A DNA stretch of 64,000 nucleotides, taken from positions 31,232 through 95,231 of the forward strand of contig NZ_MLCE01000016.1 of the NCBI RefSeq assembly GCF_002300165.1, written 5' to 3'. This DNA is from Streptomyces sp. Tue6028 (GTDB taxonomy: Bacteria; Actinomycetota; Actinomycetes; Streptomycetales; Streptomycetaceae). The notes below the pieces were generated by a model. That model did no database searches. It was not told the origin of the DNA and worked only from the letters and a program-made list of their open reading frames with translations. Each line of letters starts with the position of its first letter. The first letter of the stretch is position 1. Positions 59,675 through 64,000 of this stretch are shown here, piece after piece. The position numbers and the translations under genes were made by a program.

Positions 59675-60421
59675 GTGAGCCCGGTGGGGGGAGTTCTCAC
59701 TGCGGTGCTCGCACTGCCGCACACCGGCGCCGCCGGCGTCCTCGCGCTGCCGCGCGGCGACGAACCACCGGTGACGACGCCTCGCGATCCCGCGCGGGAG
59801 GCGGCCAGACGCGAGCTGTCCAAGCCGATGTACCACGAGAACGACCCCGGCCTGGTCCAGCGCGCCCTGAACGCCTTCTGGAAGTGGGTCGACGAACTGT
59901 TCAGTGCCGCCTCCTCCGCGACACCCGGAGGAGCACTCGGACTGGTCGTCATCCTGCTGGCGGTGATCGCGGTCGTGGCCGCCCTGTGGTGGCGCCTGGG
60001 CACCCCCCGCCGCACCCCCACGTCGTCCGCCACGCTCTTCGACGACCGCCCCAAGAGCGCCGCGGAGCACCGGGCCGCCGCCGAGGCGCACGCCGCCCAG
60101 GGCCACTGGAACCAGGCCGTCCAGGAACGGATGCGCGCCATCGTCCGCTCCCTGGAGGAACGCGCCCTCCTCGAACCGCGTCCCGGGCGCACGGCGGACG
60201 AGGCAGCCGCGGAAGCGAGCCGCGCCCTGCCGGCCCACACGGACCGACTGCACACCGCGGCCCGGGACTTCGACGACGTCACATACGGCGGCAGGGCCGC
60301 CGACACGCGCGTGTACCGCCGCCTCACCGAGCTCGACGGCGAGCTGGAACGCACCAAGCCCGTCCTCACCAGCAGCGCGCAGAGCACGGCCCACAACGAC
60401 CGCCAGGGGGCCGCCTCATGA
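59675..60421 (+). CDS. DUF4129 domain-containing membrane protein
   Basis: A 248-residue protein with an N-terminal signal-like stretch, one transmembrane helix (GGALGLVVILLAVIAVVAALWW, about 84-107) and a cytoplasmic DUF4129 domain (AAAEAHAAQGHWNQAVQERMRAIVRSLEERALLEPRPGRTADEAAAEASRALP). The family is found in actinobacterial operons with MoxR ATPases; its activity is unknown. GTG 59675 has GGGGAG 8 bases upstream. It starts 4 bases after the previous gene and overlaps the next by 4 bases. Confidence 0.9.
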   Translation: MSPVGGVLTAVLALPHTGAAGVLALPRGDEPPVTTPRDPAREAARRELSKPMYHENDPGLVQRALNAFWKWVDELFSAASSATPGGALGLVVILLAVIAVVAALWWRLGTPRRTPTSSATLFDDRPKSAAEHRAAAEAHAAQGHWNQAVQERMRAIVRSLEERALLEPRPGRTADEAAAEASRALPAHTDRLHTAARDFDDVTYGGRAADTRVYRRLTELDGELERTKPVLTSSAQSTAHNDRQGAAS

Positions 60422-61604
60422 CGGAGGCCACCCTCCCGTCCACCTCGGTGTCGCCCACCGCCCGCCAGGTGTGGACACGCGGCCGAGGCATCCTGCTCGC
60501 CGCCGTGCTCCTGCTGGCCGCCGCGATCGCGATCGCCGTGGTCCGCTCGGACGCCCAGCACGGCCGCCTCGATCCGCGCTCCACCGATCCCTACGGCAGT
60601 CGTGCCGTCGCCGAACTCCTCGCCGACCGGGGGGTCTCCACGCGCGTGGTCACCACCCTGGACGAGGCCCGAGCGGCGGCCGGCGCCGACACCACGCTCC
60701 TGATCGCCGCCCCCGACCTGCTGACCGAACGTCAGCAGAGGCTTCTGCACGCGGCGACAGCGACCTCCGGCGGCCGCACCGTCCTCGTCTCCCCCGGGTC
60801 GCCCTCCGTCGGCACCCTGGCCCCCCAGGTCAGCGCCGACCCCGCGGTCAGCTTCGACTCGACGCTCTCCCCCGACTGCGCCCTGCCCGCGGCCAGGCGA
60901 GCGGGCAGCGCCGACACGGGCGGCGTCCGCTACACCACACCCGCCCCCGACGCCGACAGGTGCTACCCCAGCGACGGCCTGCCCACGCTGCTGCGCATCC
61001 CGGCGGCCTCCGGGAGCGGCGACACCGTCGTCCTCGGCGCCCCCGACATCTTCTACAACGATCGTCTCGACGAGCAGGGCAACGCCTCGCTCGCCCTCCA
61101 ACTGCTCGGTTCCCGCTCCCACTTGGTCTGGTACCTCCCCTCGCTCTCCGACGACTCGGCCACCGACACCGGCGACCAGGGCTTCTTCGACCTGCTCCCC
61201 TCCGGCTGGCTGTGGGGCACACTGCAACTCTTCATCGCGGCAGCCCTGGCCGCCCTCTGGCGGGCACGACGACTGGGCCCCCTCGTGCCCGAACGACTCC
61301 CCGTCGCGATCCGCGCCTCCGAAACCGTCGAAGGCCGCGCCCGCCTCTACCGCAAGGCCGACGCCCGCGACCGTGCCGCGGCGGCCCTGCGCTCCACCAC
61401 GCGCACCCGTCTCGCCCCCCTCGTGGGCGTGCCTCCCACTCAGGCGCACGCGCCCGAAGCCCTGCTCCCCGCCCTGTCCGCTCACCTCCAGGGCGACGGC
61501 CAGGCCCTGCACCCCCTTCTCTTCGGGCCGCCGCCCCACGACGACACGGCCCTTGTCTCCCTCGCCGACCAACTCGACGCCCTCGAAAGAGAGGTACGCC
61601 GTTC

Positions 61605-61608
<4 letters not shown>
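60418..61608 (+). CDS. DUF4350 domain-containing membrane protein
   Basis: A 396-residue protein. After a cytoplasmic start, one helix (GILLAAVLLLAAAIAIAVV) leads to an extracytoplasmic DUF4350 domain (DPYGSRAVAELLADRGVSTRVVTTLDEARAAAGADTTLLIAAPDLLTERQQRLL). A second helix near 263-283 (GTLQLFIAAALAALWRARR) returns to a basic cytoplasmic tail. Two cysteines lie in the outer domain. ATG 60418 overlaps the previous stop (ATGA). It sits between DUF4129 and MoxR, the usual order of this conserved cluster. Confidence 0.9.
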
Positions 61609-62596
<988 letters not shown>

Positions 62597-62597
<1 letters not shown>

Positions 62598-63907
62598 TGG
62601 CACTCACCGGACGCACCGCCCTCCTGGCGGCCATCGGCTCACTGCCCGTCGGCATCCTGGAGCCGAGCTGGTTGGGCGTCCTCGCCGTGAACGCCCCGCT
62701 GGCCCTGGCCTGCGCCTGCGACGCCGTACTGGCCGCCCCCGTACGGAGTCTCGGCCTGACCCGCTCGGGTGACACCTCCGTACGCCTCGGCGAGACGGCG
62801 GACGTCACCCTCACCGTCACCAACCCGTCCGGTCGCCCCTTGCGTGCCCGCCTCCGTGACGCATGGCCGCCGAGCAGCTGGGAGCCGGGCACCGAGACGG
62901 CCGCCTCGCGTCACCGCCTCACCGTCCCACCCGGCGAGCGGCGCCGTCTGACCACCCGTCTGCGCCCCACCCGCCGTGGTGACCGCCAGGCCGACCGCGT
63001 CACGATCCGCTCGTACGGCCCTCTCGGTCTCTACGCGCGACAGGGCAGCCACCAGGTCCCGTGGACCGTGCGCGTCCTGCCTCCCTTCACCAGCCGCAAG
63101 CACCTGCCGTCCAAACTGGCCCGGCTCCGCGAACTCGACGGCCGCACCAGTGTGCTGACCCGCGGCGAAGGCACGGAGTTCGACAGCCTTCGCGAATACG
63201 TCCCCGGCGACGACACCCGTTCCATCGACTGGCGCGCCACGGCCCGCCATTCCACGGTCGCCGTCCGTACCTGGCGTCCCGAACGCGACCGGCACATCCT
63301 TCTGGTCCTCGACACCGGCCGCACCTCCGCCGGCCGGGTCGGCGACGCACCGCGCCTGGACGCCTCCATGGACGCGGCCCTCCTGCTCGCGGTCCTGGCG
63401 TCCCGCGCCGGCGACCGCGTGGACCTCCTCGCATACGACCGTCGGGTACGTGCGCTCGTCCAGGGCCGCGCGTCCGGCGAGCTCCTCCCGTCGCTGGTCA
63501 ACGCGATGTCGACCCTGGAACCGGAACTCGTCGAGACCGACGCTCGCGGTCTCACCGCCACAGCACTGCGTACGGCCCCTCGCCGTTCCCTGATCGTCCT
63601 GCTGACGAGCCTCGACGCGGCCCCCATCGAAGAGGGCCTCCTCCCCGTGCTCTCACGCCTCACCCAGCGGCATACGGTCCTGGTGGCCTCCGTGGCAGAT
63701 CCGTACGTCGCCCGAATGGCGGCGTCGAGGGGAAATCCCGAGGCGGTGTACGCGGCCGCGTCCGCGGCTCAAGCCCAGGCGGAACGCCACCGCACCGCGG
63801 AACAGTTGCAACGCCACGGTGTCACCGTCGTCGATGCTCCCCCGGAAGAGCTCGCCCCGGCTCTTGCCGACGCCTATCTGGCCCTCAAGGCAGCCGGCCG
63901 GCTCTGA
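62597..63907 (+). CDS. DUF58 domain-containing protein
   Basis: A 436-residue protein. Two N-terminal hydrophobic helices (about 4-50) are followed by a beta-rich region and the DUF58 core GEGTEFDSLREYVPGDDTRSIDWRATARHSTVAVRTW. A von Willebrand A-like fold comes after, with the metal site partly kept (LVLDTGRTSAG, where DXSXS is usual). It is a likely client of the preceding MoxR ATPase. ATG 62597 overlaps the moxR stop by 1 base. A terminator follows 12 bases after its stop. Confidence 0.94.
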
Positions 63908-63919
63908 GCGCACAACAAA

Positions 63920-63948
63920 AGTGGGCCCCTCGATCCGAGGGGCCCACT
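63920..63948 (+). terminator. Terminator of the MoxR/DUF58 operon
   Basis: A perfect 13-bp stem (63920-63932 with 63936-63948) closes an ATC loop, 12 bases after the DUF58 stop codon. Confidence 0.88.
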
Positions 63949-64000
63949 GCCATCCAAGAAACCGCTGCAAAAAGTCACCGTAAACGCAGAAAACCCCTGT

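Noticed and set aside
57859..61572. A 1237-codon open frame on the minus strand
   Set aside because: It lies antisense to mtnA upstream DNA and to three well-supported genes (membrane protein, DUF4129, DUF4350), and its translation is low-complexity Gly/Arg/Glu without any family motif. It is a GC-bias artefact.
63653..63970. A 105-codon minus-strand frame at the right end
   Set aside because: It overlaps the DUF58 gene 3' end and the terminator, and has no coding character.

Overview
The window is actinobacterial chromosome, almost certainly Streptomyces. It has very high GC with strong third-position GC bias, many GTG starts, ATGA-type overlaps, and Streptomyces hallmark genes (PkaA/PkaB kinases, MtrA-MtrB-LpqB, a 180-kDa-type NAD-glutamate dehydrogenase). 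From memory, the gene order resembles the S. coelicolor segment around SCO2973-SCO3018; this was not checked against a database. All calls come from reading translations and DNA by eye.

Layout. (1) 0-6.7 kb: two tandem Ser/Thr kinases (the first cut by the window edge) diverge from a large ubiquitin-like/FHA/FtsK-type protein, a likely phospho-signalling neighbourhood. (2) 7-10.6 kb: a sugar-type ABC importer (lipoprotein plus two permeases, no ATPase), closed by a strong terminator. (3) 10.7-34.7 kb: a long cell-surface glycopolymer locus. It holds three tandem bifunctional GT2/CDP-glycerol-type glycerophosphotransferases, four multi-pass membrane proteins of which two look like polyprenol-dependent glycosyltransferases (GT39- and GT87-like), a GT2 enzyme, a UDP-glucose 4-epimerase, a TetR regulator divergent from a TagG/TagH-type ABC exporter, a GT4 enzyme, a fourth bifunctional polymerase and a GtrA flippase-like protein. 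An Ohr/OhrR peroxide-resistance pair sits inside this locus. (4) 34.9-50.8 kb: mostly housekeeping genes: NAD-GDH, a PfpI/DJ-1 protein, a HAD hydrolase, two small actinobacterial conserved proteins, SecA, a GNAT acetyltransferase, a YcaQ-type DNA glycosylase, a LuxR-type response regulator and the long ribosome hibernation factor. (5) 51.1-58.2 kb: a leftward series mtnA-mtrA-mtrB-lpqB-comF, with mtrA/mtrB/lpqB tightly packed. (6) 58.3-63.9 kb: a rightward coupled operon of a membrane protein, DUF4129, DUF4350, MoxR AAA+ ATPase and DUF58, ending in a terminator.

How it fits together. The locus in (3) encodes sugar supply (GalE), chain assembly (GT2, GT4, phosphoglycerol-type polymerases), membrane-side decoration (GT39/GT87/GtrA) and export (TagGH-type ABC), so a wall teichoic-acid-like polymer is the simplest reading. 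Several short AT-rich patches in the intergenic gaps carry promoter-like hexamers. The clearest regulatory architecture is two matching palindromes bracketing the exporter promoter beside tetR, and a palindrome between ohr and ohrR. The lpqB-comF gap and the 3' end of the response regulator gene carry striking tandem and inverted repeats. No rRNA, tRNA, CRISPR array, insertion sequence or prophage gene was seen.
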